From Notospermus geniculatus (lineage: Eukaryota > Nemertea > Pilidiophora > Heteronemertea > Lineidae): DNA of 64,000 bases. Within the stretch, counting starts at the first letter, position 1. Each line of letters begins with the position of its first letter. The translations under genes and the position numbers were made by a program. The stretch covers positions 134,898-198,897 of the forward strand of contig NMRB01000077.1 of assembly GCA_002633025.1 (NCBI GenBank), written 5' to 3'. Positions 14,105 through 27,028 of this stretch are shown piece after piece. Under the pieces are notes generated by a model that saw nothing but the letters and a program-made list of their open reading frames with translations, searched no databases and was not told where the DNA came from.

Positions 14105-14173
14105 GGTGCCCCTGGGAATTGAACCAGGGACCTTCAGATTGATACCCAGAGACCCAAGTCACTATATACCACC
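14105..14173 (-). repeat. tRNA-like sequence, probably SINE head
   Basis: The minus strand has a perfect T arm (cctgg ttcaatt cccagg), an A-box-like tatagtgacttggg and matching ends ggtg/cacc over ~69 nt. The D arm and the rest of the acceptor stem do not pair well, so a tRNA-derived SINE or decayed tRNA is more likely than a working gene. It lies in the last TSC22 intron. Confidence 0.35.
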
Positions 14174-14311
14174 AAAGGAAAGGTTTAATTGGGAAGGGAA
14201 ACTGCCTAAGTTGCCATTGGTGACAGTACTTGCAGATCTGCATTTCGGTCAAATTTGGTTGGAAATCCGTACATCTGAAGAGAAATCGAACAATTTATCA
14301 TCTATTTTCAG

Positions 14312-14509
14312 GATCTTGTGAAAAGCCATCTAATGTTCGCAGTGCGAGAAGAAGTAGAAGTCCTCCGTGAACAAATCAAGGAACTCCTCGAACAGAAGGC
14401 ACAACTCGAATATGAAAACTCTGTCCTTAAATCTGCCGCATCATCAGAAACATTACAAAAACTTGCAAACGGTCCCCCGGTGCAACCGCCGACCACATCC
14501 GCATCCTAA
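14312..14509 (+). CDS. TSC22D: TSC22 gene, last coding exon: TSC box and leucine zipper
   Basis: After the acceptor ctattttcag the frame reads [20 protein letters not shown] and then a heptad series with Leu at IKELLEQ / QLEYENS / VLKSA, ending in a short Pro/Ser/Thr tail and TAA at 14507. DLVKSHLM(Y/F)AVREEVE is the family signature. The zipper lets these proteins form homo- and heterodimers. The tail after the zipper is only ~20 residues long. No AATAAA is seen until 15807, so the 3' UTR is probably more than 1.2 kb. Confidence 0.95.
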   Translation, partial: DLVKSHLMFAVREEVEVLREQIKELLEQKAQLEYENSVLKSAASSETLQKLANGPPVQPPTTSAS

Positions 14510-15812
14510 CACAGCACTTACATCCTCTCTCGATTGCATTTCTTACCATGTTGGTGCCTATCATTCGGTTGCAATTCGTCACTCTTGATGTTGACATGCT
14601 CAATTTTATGAAGGTTAGATGCCACCTAGTGTAGTTCGCCAGTACTGATCTTGTATTGAGAATCACGAGTGATGCTTATACGATGTGGATCCGTTGCCAA
14701 GATCGTTCATGCTGAGCCAATTTTACTGTGATATGAAAAGATGTGGTGATGTGTGTGTATGTGTGTGTGGGCACTTGGGACGTTTTTGATGCTGTCCTGG
14801 TCGAACATGCCCGCCAGTTTTCGCCACGCCTAGTTCGTCACCAGAGGTCAATCGTGGACAGGCTAGTAGCATCTTTTTTACGTAAATAGGAAGCTAGAAT
14901 TTGTAAGTGTAAGCGACCCCAGATATGCTAATCCACTGTGACATTTTTAGCACTGTATGCAACATTTTGTAAGGGGAATATGTCGGATTTGGAGGAATGA
15001 ATGATCCGCTCCTGGGCGTAGGATGCTTGGTATCGGTCTGTATGCCATGTTGTTGGATTCCTGAAAGGGGCGGCGCGCCGTCGGTTGTCTGTCCATCTAG
15101 TCCCATGATGAAGGACACCAAAGTCTTTACCAGAACACCATCGAGGAGACGGGAGTTATTTCATCAATTGGATGAACTTAGTGATGCTAGACTGGTGGAG
15201 AATCGATGTACGACCAAAAGATTCATCACCCGAGGAGCCTGGAGTCTGGGGTTATTCCATACTCATCAAAATTTTCTGAAAATGTTTGCTTTATGGGCTT
15301 TTTGTTGTTTCCACATTTGGTTTAGACCACTCAGTTCCACTCATCATTTCAAATGTTCTGTGTCAGTCTTATGAATTAGTATTTAACAAACACTAGACTT
15401 GGTTTGATTATTACTGCAGAATATTCTTGTGATGGCTAAATTGGCAACGAAAACCAAAAGGAAGTGATATGAATTAAGTGTACTTGGATTATTTCTTGAT
15501 ATTATAGTACAGTACACGTCTTTCCTTTGTTCAAAAGGTTGAATGTCGTCGTGTGAGTTAGCAGTTGTGAAATATTTTCGCCAAGCTAATTTTCACTGAT
15601 GGAACTTTATCCAATGAATTTTTGTTACCTGTATGGTCAGTCATTATCACAAGTGATGAAATTATCCATTGGAGCATTGTATCTTATGATGTGTACAGAT
15701 TATTTGATAAGAGATATTGGGTAGTAGAGACCTTGCCAGGTATGGAATTCAACTATGTCTGCAAGACAGTTGAGTAGTATTGCTGAGCTACCTAATGGCT
15801 CATATGAATAAA
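14510..15812 (+). other. Probable TSC22 3' UTR
   Basis: No coding homology is seen. A short gt-rich run occurs near 14747-14770. The first AATAAA downstream of the stop is at 15807-15812, inside one arm of a foldback repeat, so the poly(A) signal may be supplied by the element. This end is an inference. Confidence 0.35.
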
Positions 15813-15918
15813 GACTAGCAAATGCTTTACCTTGAGATTTGTACAGTATAGCCTAGTGCATTGTATTGCAAAATTCAAGTAAAAGCATTTACTAGTCTTT
15901 ATTCATATGACCCAATGA
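15790..15918. repeat. Foldback element carrying AATAAA
   Basis: Left arm tcatatgaataaagactagc plus aaatgcttta pairs with the right arm around 15880-15910 (taaaagcattt ... actagtctttattcatatga). The arms are ~40 bp and the loop ~45 bp. Each arm reads aataaa on its own strand. Confidence 0.8.
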
Positions 15919-16380
15919 GGCCTGAAATGGTGTTTTTCTGGAGATAATGACTATCTCAGTACTTGAATGAAATGTGGCAATGTCTTTGCTGGGAGGTGGG
16001 GACTATCTTGGTACTTGAAAGTGGCAGTGTAGAGGAATTCCCTGGGAATCATGTAATATGTGAATAGAGTAACCAGTTTAAAATTTACAATCATTTTCAA
16101 AGTGTTTGACTTTTTTCGGCCAACCTCGAGGACTTTGGGTGTATTTGAGTGCCCGATGTCCTCGAGCTCACACTGTACTTTACTGAAGATACCGAAAAAA
16201 TATCAGATCTGTTCACCTGGAAACTGTGAACTGCAGAATGTTATGTTACATTCCGTGGCCTTGTTCTAGGAACCGTATTCTATTGAATTTCCTGACCAGA
16301 AGATTTGTGCATCCACTGTTTGCATACTGCCCTTATCCTTGTACAGATGTCCAAGGGGTGACTTGAAGTTGGTTATAATA

Positions 16381-16455
16381 CCAGGTCTAGTGCATCGAAT
16401 AGACACCAGGTCTAGAGCATAGATTAGACACCAGGTCTACTGCGTAGATTAGACA
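16381..16455. repeat. 25-bp tandem repeat, 3 copies
   Basis: Three adjacent 25-mers begin ccaggtcta and end agaca. They differ at a few internal bases. Confidence 0.85.
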
Positions 16456-17376
16456 AGATGTTGGTGTTAACACCAGATTATTATAATACATCGAAAAACA
16501 CAGAATGCTGATGTTAACACCAACTCTATAAAGCCATTCCGAATATGACAATCCAAATTCTTTCCTAAGTTATTTATAACGAGGTAGCGAGTCACTTTTG
16601 TAGCGCCATGCAAGGTGTGATTGGTAGGTCTTATGCGGCAAGTGTAAATGCTATTTGCTATACTAAAGTATTTCTGCTCATGAAAGAATATTAAAGTTCT
16701 AAAATGCGCAGATTACAGTAACGCAGAAGCTTTTTCAAACAGATTCTTGATAATGTAAGTCCGTAGGGTTCCAGTAAATGTGTGTGAAGGGTCTGATAAT
16801 ACTCCTGAAATTCAGGTAGGGACCTGTTTGTAGTTTAGTGTAAAAAGGGAACAAAGCTGGAGGGAACCCATACTATGTCTATCACTCACTGAAAGCAGCA
16901 CTGCCTCTTGTGAATTACATCCTAGTGAGAACCAATAGTGGGTGAAAGATTCAGAATGACCAAATCATCAGTCCTTGAGAGTATCATTGTAGGCCTTCCT
17001 GCAGTTTCCACAATTTCGCCAATTAATTAAAGAACTTGTGAAATGTATCTGTATAGCTTATTGTTGATTGACAGTAATAATTTACAAACCCCCATAGATA
17101 ATTATAGAATGGTGTATGCGATTTGTATGTAAATAGAGAGATAAAATATGATATTTTTATTATTGGATGGTGGCTGTGGGGAGCATTTCAGATGCTGAGG
17201 CAAAAAAGATGACAGGAAGACCATTACATTTGGAATTCTGAAGAAAACAACATTAATGCTCAAGAATCTGTCATGTTTCTGAATTAAAAGCCAAGTACCA
17301 AACTTTGAGCGCTTTCTATAGCATCCAGTTGTCCTGCCATGTCAATTCAATACCAAGGTCTTCTAAGATGTTAGTT

Positions 17377-17573
17377 TATAGAGGCCTTACAAATGACGTC
17401 ACAAGTCGCCATGCTGCAGAGGTGCCGCGAAATGAGCCGTGCATGTCCCAATGACGTTACGTCAAACAATGGCGTGGCACACTTCACGCAGGTCACGTCA
17501 CACCTCTGCGCCCTGTCAAGGCCTGTGCCCTCCAGCATGGCCGCCAGGATGACGTCATTGCAAGGCCTCTATA
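17377..17573. repeat. Foldback element
   Basis: tatagaggccttacaaatga at the left pairs with tcattgcaaggcctctata at the right. The inner arms share gacgtca and gccatgctg. About 195 bp in all, non-coding. Confidence 0.75.
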
Positions 17574-18465
17574 TCAGGCCTTCACACTATTGGTGGAGGA
17601 TTTAGCCTACTAACGTCGTACGAGGGACTGTCTTCCTCTGACTCGCCTTCACATTGAAATGTTGTCGCTTCATGTAACCTTAGCTTTGAAGTGTTCCCCA
17701 CTGCCACAGTCAGTGCTAAGTGTAATGAGTAACGCGACATTATGAATGACTGATGTACGGATTATTCATGGCTGTCAACAATTCATTGATCCCAGCAGAC
17801 GTCATCGTCATCGTCTGCTCAATTTTTTTGAAAAAAACTCACTATGATTACGTTCAGAAAAATATTTGAAGTTATTCACATTGGTTTGCTGGTCACTTCT
17901 GGTGTTATTCAACACTCACAATAAAAAAATGGACAATATTGTGGATGTGTAAACTCAGCGTTGGCTGGCTTCATATCCAAATCATATTCTGTGTTGCATA
18001 AATACAGTGCATACAGGCAGCCTCCTCACAGGCATTTTGATGTGCTCATTACACCGATCGGTTGGCATGAAAATCGAACACCGACATGTACTGCAAGTGA
18101 AATACACTTGACATCGACATTTGAGCCAAAATCTGTAGGTTGTCAGTTGCTAGCGCCATCTGTGATAAAGTGACCGCACTGATATGAGCCTAATAGCTAG
18201 CTGCCTAAAGGGTCCCTTTAACTGGTTAATTATCAGCACCACCTGAAATCTCTTACACCAGTAGATTTCCGGCGCCACCTTTGGATTGCTCAAGATGTCC
18301 GATTTCATATTCGCTATGTTGATGACAAATGAAAAAATGACAAATCATTCCTCTAAATACGCATGGCACAGTTTGATTTTGTACATTCTTTTATAACCTC
18401 TAATACCTGTACCATTATGTCGCATTTACCACTAATAACCAGCAGGCAAAAATAGAATAGACACA

Positions 18466-18543
18466 GGGTCGTATTTTAGAACCATCGAGAACAGTAGATT
18501 TAAGGTGGACCTTAATGTTAAGGAACGTTCTAAAATACGGCCC
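18466..18543. repeat. Foldback element starting GGGTCGTATT, copy 1
   Basis: gggtcgtattttagaac pairs with gttctaaaatacggccc. The outer ten bases match those of the palindrome at 20121 although the inner arms differ. Confidence 0.7.
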
Positions 18544-20120
18544 ATAGTGTTCTCTTTGAGTGAGATTTCTCTAATAAAATCATCAGTATGTGCTATTTCC
18601 AAAATTTCTTGCCTCTGGTTTCATGAAGTCCCATGTTCCTGTAGGTTGCTCGTATCACAGTTTCAAGGTTTGCGAAATTGTTACTAATTTCCGTTCATTT
18701 GCAGGAATCAGCATTTAATGGATTTTGTTGAAGTGGCAATGTTTGGTTGACAGATGAAAATCACTTAGACGCACAATTCTGTATAAATTCCACTGTATTC
18801 TTCAGATATCTCTATCTGTTGACCAACATTCAAGCAAAGGGAAACAGTCAGTTGGATTTCTCCATTCATATCTTTGAGTTCCCCATTGATCACAAAAGTG
18901 AATCCATTGAATCAGTCAGTGCTGCCCCCACCCCACCCCTCGCCCATCCAGGGATTCAACATGACCACAAAACCATCAATACATTACCCAGATTTTGTGT
19001 TGATTTCCGATTTGTCACTTGGACAGAATTCACTCTTGGTGGCTGCATTCTGCTGCTCATGTAGATGTTCAGTTTCATCAACTGTCACCCTTACCAGATT
19101 TCTATGGTTGTGTGAATCCACCATCCAGTTGTATAGCTCTAAATCATTTAAAAGACACCATGTGTCTACACTTAATCAGCTTACAAGGGATTTCATGCAC
19201 ATTTTGTATTCATAACAATCTTGCCAGTATCATTATATCATGGTGTGTGGTTGTACAAACGCGTTTAAATCTGTAAATCCAAAGTAAAATAACATGGGCC
19301 AAAGATTATTCTGCCCACTGAAGGTCCAAGGCAGTAGCTGCAATTATGATCAGTGGGAGGACAGAGGACTGAAGTGACAGCTCTGTCATGTACTATCAAG
19401 TACACTGTAGTAAAGAGTGTGGCTGTCACATCAATCAACAGTACTCCCAAAGTCCCAACGATTCTGAGTGAAACTGTGCCTTGCCCCATTGGTGGGCTGT
19501 CCAGTGTTGAGAGAGATGCAGTGTGGCAGGCTTTCTCCTCTTGAGTCCCTTGAGGAAAGCGAGGCATACAGAAAGGTTACGTCCAGGGGTCACAGTGTTG
19601 AGACCATGTCCTACCTGGTTTCTCAGCTTATCAGAAAGGATCTGAATAGGTGCACTGACCTGGCATTGATTTCTGCGATGGTCGGCTGGTTGTGATTCAT
19701 AGCGGTTTGTTACTTCAGGCTGGAAAGGCCTGAGCAATGTACTGAATGGGTTGCTGAGGTTCATATAGAGGGGAAGCATTAATTTGAAACTGTTACAAGA
19801 AAAAGATATGTACTGAAACAATTTCATCTTTTGTAATTTTCAAGTTCGATCATCATGTGCTAAAATGTTACATTTGAAGTCATTTGAGACTGGTTAAATT
19901 TTGAACGTTGATGTTAAGCCTACTTGTGGAATCAATTCATTGAGAATTTCATTGTGGAACCTGCCTCCTGCATCTAATGTATCTAACGAACTCGGTCGCC
20001 CTCTGCGGCGTTCTTCTTTTACGCAGATCTGGTCATAGTCGCCACACAATGGCATTTAATGGATGTTGATCATCCAACCCAACATCGACGAGAACTGTGT
20101 GGTATACTCTGTAAGTTTAA

Positions 20121-20238
20121 GGGTCGTATTCACGGGTCGCACTTTAGCCTAAAGTATAGCTTAAGGTAGACTTTCTCAATGCTTGAAGCATTGAGGAAAG
20201 TCAGACTTTAACGAAAGTGTGACCCGTGCATACAGCCC
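20121..20238. repeat. Foldback element starting GGGTCGTATT, copy 2
   Basis: The outer arm gggtcgtattcacgggtcgc and inner arm gactttctcaatgctt pair with aagcattgaggaaagtc and the complement that ends at tacagccc. The element forms an almost continuous hairpin with hardly any loop. Confidence 0.8.
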
Positions 20239-22658
20239 TAAGTCTGGTTGTGAGGGCCAAATTCTCAAAGGATGACATGCCTATAATAGTCGTAAATATC
20301 AGGCGCGGGCTGCGTATGAAATCCAGCACAACATTCCAAGCATATGGGGGAGACCGCACCCAGGTTTCTGGTTAACAACCTTTGAACATTTGGCCTCAGT
20401 ATTAGCATGCAAAAATCATTTGGAAGACACAGAAACTGTCATTATCCTTATTTGTAAATACACTTAAATTTCATGGCATATAGATGTTCAATTTGCCTGC
20501 TTTCCTCACTTTGTCCTTGAGAAACCAGTTCATTTTGTCACAGATTCCGATACAAACACTTTGAACCTGGCTTTGTAAAAGTGCTGTAGTTATTTCAAGC
20601 AACACAAGATGGCATCACTGTACAGAAATTTATTCCACTCCTGTATATGGAGGAAAGCTAAGAGAGTATTCATGTGATCTGTTGGGCGGTAGGCCTATTC
20701 CCTGGTATTGTGACCTGTCTTGAGAAAAGCCAAGATAAAGATATACCGGCAAAGTTCAGGTACTAATTGCCAAAAAGATAGCAAGGAGATCACTGCACTG
20801 AACAGATGTTTGCCACCCTTTTCAGTAGATAACTCTGTGCTTGGTGGATTAATTCGGTTTTATTATGAAAAACCAATTGTTTCTGCATTCAGCATGTACA
20901 TACAGGGTTCTGCAAAGCTTTCATTTTCATTCCTAAATTTGAAATTTACCTGAAATATCACATTTGAACATCGATTTCTACTCTTGGTCCTTTAGCCTAC
21001 TTCTCTGACTCGAGTCTAACGGAGAAAATTTTATAATTCTTGCCGTAATATCAACACATTTAACTCATCGATGCAGTGATTTCAACTTTCATTAAATCCT
21101 TATACTACAGGGTGTCTCAGAAAACAAAACCTGGCTCTGTTGTGCCACTGTTCAACGAAATGTTTCTGCAGCACATCACAGTGTATGTGTCTACAGTGTT
21201 GCCGAATTAACGCAACACTGGATCAAATGCAAAACTGACTTCTTTCATGCATCAAGCAGTTCATCAACTCTTATCATACTACTCCTTTCCCCAATAGAGG
21301 TCTCTCTTCACCTATTCCCATATCTGAATCTTTTCAAACGTCTTGTTCCTGCTGGTGGCAATGAGTTTGTCTTGCTAAGGCTGCTGGTATTTGCTGGCCA
21401 TCTTGAATGTATAGGCAATTTTGTAAATAAAAAACATTTGAAAACTAAGCACATTCGTCATTTCCATTGATGTGGTCAGTGACTGTGTCAAACTTTAAGG
21501 GAGGCGCAAGAGCCCAGTCACAGTGGTTTTTGTGGGAAATAAGAAACATGTGTAACTCTCTACGACGGCGTTGTTGGCCCACATTTTAGCATAAGAAATT
21601 CCATGGGGAAATAATCAATGTAAACCCACTTTGACAATCCCACAAGAAAACCCCACGTGTTTTACTTCGAACTGCGCAGTATCAAAATGCCTTAAATGTC
21701 CAATATTGATCTTGAATCAGTTTGATTGGTATTCCTGATATTCAGAGATAAGATAAACATGTGTGAGCTTGCACAGGTGCAGGTCTCTAGGCCTAGTGCT
21801 GGTTGTAATGGCATCAGCAGTACTTTCAATCATTGAGGGTTTCTGGTTGTGGTAAAATCCACTTGGTCGCATTTAACTGGCCTATCTCCAATGCTTTGTT
21901 ACAACACCTGCATGAAGTGCTTGACTGATTCCAGCTTGGGTTAGACCGCATAATGCCATCCTCTATGTATACATAGGGTATACCGCTAGGATTTTATGCG
22001 GGAGATCAAAGCAAAGTGGGGAATGTAGGGGACTTGACCCTTCTTGCGACATTTTTCCTCTCATTCAAACTACATCGGAACCTCTGACAGGAGGACACCT
22101 CTCTTGCAAGGACACCAAAGTTGAGTCTAAAACAGATCATAATCTATTCGTTTTGACCTCTATAATCAGAACTTCTTCCATTTAAGGACACCCCATTCAG
22201 TCCTGAAGGAGTCTTTAATAGAGAGGTTGTTCATTTGACTGCTGGGTATAGCTGTTGAAGCAGAGTTGTGAGAAAACAACCTCAAGAGACTGACTTCATG
22301 CTGCACCACTCAATATCCATTGCCAAGGGCCAATATTATCATTTAATTCCATTTTCCCCATAATGATATATCAACAGGCCTTGTTAATATCCAAATAGAT
22401 GCTCCAGAGGCCTTTGTTGGCCTATCCACGATGCATGAGATGCGTCGGAATATTGGCGCATTTATGTGCCTCAAGGCAATTACTTGAAATTGATGGTAGT
22501 GATAATGGATAGATTGAATAGTTTGCAGTATCTCCATGGAAGTGTTTGTGTGGAGTTGACAGCCACATTGCTCGTGTCTCCAGCCAAGAAGAGCAATGCG
22601 TTATAAACACAGAGATATAACCTACAACGTAACATGAGGCAGACTTGGCAACAGTAGT

Positions 22659-22772
22659 GAGCTTCTGCAAGCGCCCGGTTAGGCTCTACGACGACGTTTA
22701 TCTATTGTGTGAGTGCACCTAAACAATAGATAAACGCAGTCGTATGGCCTAACGGGGCGCTTGCAGAAGCTC
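22659..22772. repeat. Palindromic element, family B copy 1
   Basis: The arms are ~55 bp: gagcttct, then the shared core gcaagcgcccggttaggc and acgtttatctattgt, then a short centre and the complement. Family B copy 2 at 29391 shares the core but has different outer arms. Confidence 0.85.
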
Positions 22773-23642
22773 TCTAGTGATGCCCCAACCATTACCTTTT
22801 GGCCCATTGTAAACTTGCCTGGAAAAACTCTTACATGGAGTGGTTGCTCTTTCAAATTTTGTTATCTCTATTAGTTGACTGTTCCTCTTTTGATTGGCAT
22901 TTACCGGTAGGCATAGGAGAATGAAACCAGTCAACTGACAATCTTCTCATCTTGACATATCAAGGCCTACTGCCATTTCCTTGGATTGAGCAAGAATAGG
23001 ATAGAAACACTCATCAGGGCAAGATGCAGTCTTCTTTAGTTCGAAGTACCCCACATGCAGAAATAAATGGGAGACTACGGTACTACTGTTAGGGGCCGCC
23101 TGTTAGCAGTCCTAGAATGTCACAAAATTTGACACAAATTTGACATTCGTCACAACATTCGAACGTCACAAAATTTGACACAAATCATAGCATCCGCACC
23201 ATTATAGATGACGTTGTGGCGTGCACTTCTCTGTGATGCCCTAGGTCCACTAACTGGTGGTGACCTCTAACGGCAGGAAAGTTTCCCTTTGTAGAGCACC
23301 CATTTGAAATTCCGTTATTACAAACTCATGCAGGCCAATGCTACCAGATGTGATGGAGCTTATATCAGACTGTTTCCATGATTAATTAAATCCCCATGTG
23401 GCAAATTTTTATACAAGTATCAACTTCATTCATAATTCCAGATGGGCTGTCATGGACTCTGCCTGCAGGTGTCATTATAACAGCTAGGCTCAGTTGATGA
23501 TCAAAATGCATTGCAATGTAATCCAGGTGGTGTAAGGCAGTGTGATCCCGTGATGCACCTTGTCAGATTGGGACATAGTTCCTCATCTTTGGCCATGATA
23601 AACCAAGCAAAACCCGAAAACAAGTCCATATTTAAAAGTAGA

Positions 23643-23648
23643 TTTATT
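23643..23648 (-). promoter_or_regulatory. Poly(A) signal AATAAA for SERP1
   Basis: The plus strand reads tttatt; on the minus strand this is the canonical AATAAA about 1 kb after the SERP1 stop codon, giving a ~1-kb 3' UTR. A weaker alternative cannot be excluded. Confidence 0.5.
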
Positions 23649-24673
23649 TTGGAATAATTATATAGATTTGTACATGAATGTATTTAAATACGAATGTTTC
23701 ATGTAATGGGTCCAGCACCTGGTTCACAAACTCCTCACCAAGTAGGACACATTCATTAACATTGACTGCACGGAGGGGACCCTCACCAGTCCAGGCTGCT
23801 GCCTGATCTGTATTCAAATCAAGTCACAACACTCAACCTTTTAAGAATGAACATCAGATTCTTTTGAAAAGATATAACACATTTGTATCCACATGAAATC
23901 CAGCTATTTTTTGGCACAGGTTCTCCTCTAGTTCTTTAATCTCTATCATTTGTGACATTAGCTTGTTCCTCCTGACATAAGTAATGTGTGTAACTAAATT
24001 TTTGAGTCCTGTCTGTTCTTAAAAGGTTGATGTTTTTATATACAGAGTTGAGAAACACAGAAAAATGAGATTTACACGCAAGGACTGAATGAACTGGCTT
24101 CAGATGTTGACACCTCACAAGTCATCACACTTAATGACAAATATTCAAGTTACTTTGAAAACACATTGTCATAAAGAAGAGAACAGTAAAATGTTACTGA
24201 AGTCGACAAAGATAAAACCAAATTGTGAAAGAAAAGTGGTTGAACATGTTGAATGTCTAAGGAGAGTGACAATGACACTTTGTATGAACAAGCTGAGCTG
24301 ACACTTGTTCGACTGAATCAGATAAAATGATTCCAATATAAAACTGGATCTGCTTGGAGTAAGTAGACAGTGATCATTAGTTTGCCCCTCCTAGAAATGG
24401 GAGTGGTCATTGAGCTCATATTGAATTCCGAGTTGTGCTCATTTAAAGCAAGCGACTCAAAATGATTATAAGCAGAACTTGAGCGAGTGGGTAGAGTATG
24501 ATGAGCCATTCACCTCATGAAGATTTAGATGAAAGTGGAGAGTTTTGATGTTTGATGAAGTTCACCCAAATTGTCCAGGAAAAAACTGGCAGTTTTGTCA
24601 CACAAGTGACATTGTTTTTGATACACAGTCCAATGAGTTGCCTGATTGTAATGTCCGTCGGTGTTCCAGTTGA

Positions 24674-25568
<895 letters not shown>

Positions 25569-25741
25569 ACTGATGTCGAAGTTTTTAACCTAGGCAAGCC
25601 AGGCGAATAAGTAGAAAAAGTATTTGTTTCTCAACTCCGAAGCAAACTCGATCGAGTTTTACGTCAGCTTCCTGAAAGGACCTGATTACGTAGATCCGTG
25701 GCAATATACGGTCACCACACATATAGTGCAAAAGGAAACTT

Positions 25742-25742
25742 N
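25742..25742. other. Scaffold n at a repeat edge
   Basis: A single n lies between SERP1 exon 1 and the first eIF2A exon visible, at the very edge of a dispersed repeat. The missing eIF2A 5' exons probably fall in this unresolved gap. Confidence 0.5.
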
Positions 25743-26935
25743 CCATTTGTGTTGGTCGCATGGCAGTAAAACTTACATCATCGTGTAGCAGATGAAATTT
25801 TCTTTTAAACTCATTCCTTTTTTTCTTAAAATTAAGAGATCCGCAGGGCTTCGTACTTGTACGTTTTGACCGTATTTTGTACGCGCTGGACCCCTTGAAC
25901 TACGTTGTACGTTTTGCATTTGTGGTTGTACGGGCGGTATCAAAGTGCCACTTTACGGCCTAAAATGGTCAAAACTACGCTCAGAAAACAGAAATTTTCT
26001 CCTTCAAAATCTCCAATCCATCTCCACAACCTTCTCCCTGAAGTTCTTGGCCCGACCGCCAGACGCACTGGATCACCGACACATGGTGTCTCAAATTTGA
26101 TGATCTGAGCACGTTTCTGCGCATTCCCTCCTACACATCGTCAGTGGTCTCACCTGAAGTTGGTGGCGATTCATTATACATTGACCTACACTGTCCTACC
26201 AAACTAGTAACAACCATGGGTGAAACAATCATCGTGGGCAGCATGAATTGAATGATTGACGGGTCATAAACACTACTGGTGCGTGGTTGCTTTTGATCTC
26301 TGCCGGAGTGACAAAGCTTTGATGTCAGTGTGCACTACTTGTGGGGCAGTCTAGACGTAGTAGCCCGATACATGGTGCAAACTTGTGAATTATCAAAGGC
26401 CTTGTTGTACAGGACTGATATTAACCCTTGGGGGTTGTACTCACAAGTGAATTATCAATAGACTCATTTCGCCTTGCTGCACAGGACTGACATTAACCCT
26501 TAACAAACTGCAGCACAAATTTGATGATACTACCTATTGTACTCGCAAAAGGCAAAAATACAGCACAAATTTCTGGAATTGTACTACCAGATATTTTTAG
26601 GTGTAGGCCTACGAAGCCCTGACCTTGTTATTTGGAAAAATATCCCGAATCAGAAGGAAAATATTGATTGTACCCTCAAATTTGGAAAAATACCCCAATC
26701 TGAGGTCGCTTGGAGTATTGTACCCGAAGATTTGAAAAATACCCCCAAAATACCCTGAAAATAGTTGAGGTGTACCCTGGGAATTTTTCAGGGGTAAGCA
26801 GCCCTGGATCCGATAGCGATAAGGACAGCGTCATTTGTGTCATTCTTCCTGTAGAAAAATGTACAGGAAATTTTTTTATGACGCAACGTCAAGACCTAAA
26901 ACAACGTCAATGACGTCGTTTCGGTACAATCGCTC
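25743..26935 (-). repeat. Dispersed repeat, copy 2, split by ~0.96-kb insertion
   Basis: On the minus strand, 26935-26815 matches about 9700-9785 and 25845-25748 matches about 9815-9910, in the same order. In copy 1 the blocks almost touch; here ~960 bp lies between them. The insert has its own partly repeated segment (aggactgayattaacccttg near 26412 and 26485). Confidence 0.6.
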
Positions 26936-27028
26936 GCAGCGCTGACCTGTCGGGATAAACCGCAGGGCGGGTTCCTCATTAACAGATAAATCTCAGGGAA
27001 GATAAATTTGTTGTTCTGTTTCTTCCAG

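Larger units (their letters stand above)
15919..23642. other. Spacer between TSC22 and SERP1 3' ends
   Basis: The two genes converge here. I find no exon with both splice signals and recognisable protein. The interval holds the foldback and tandem repeats listed separately and otherwise unique AT-rich sequence. Confidence 0.6.
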
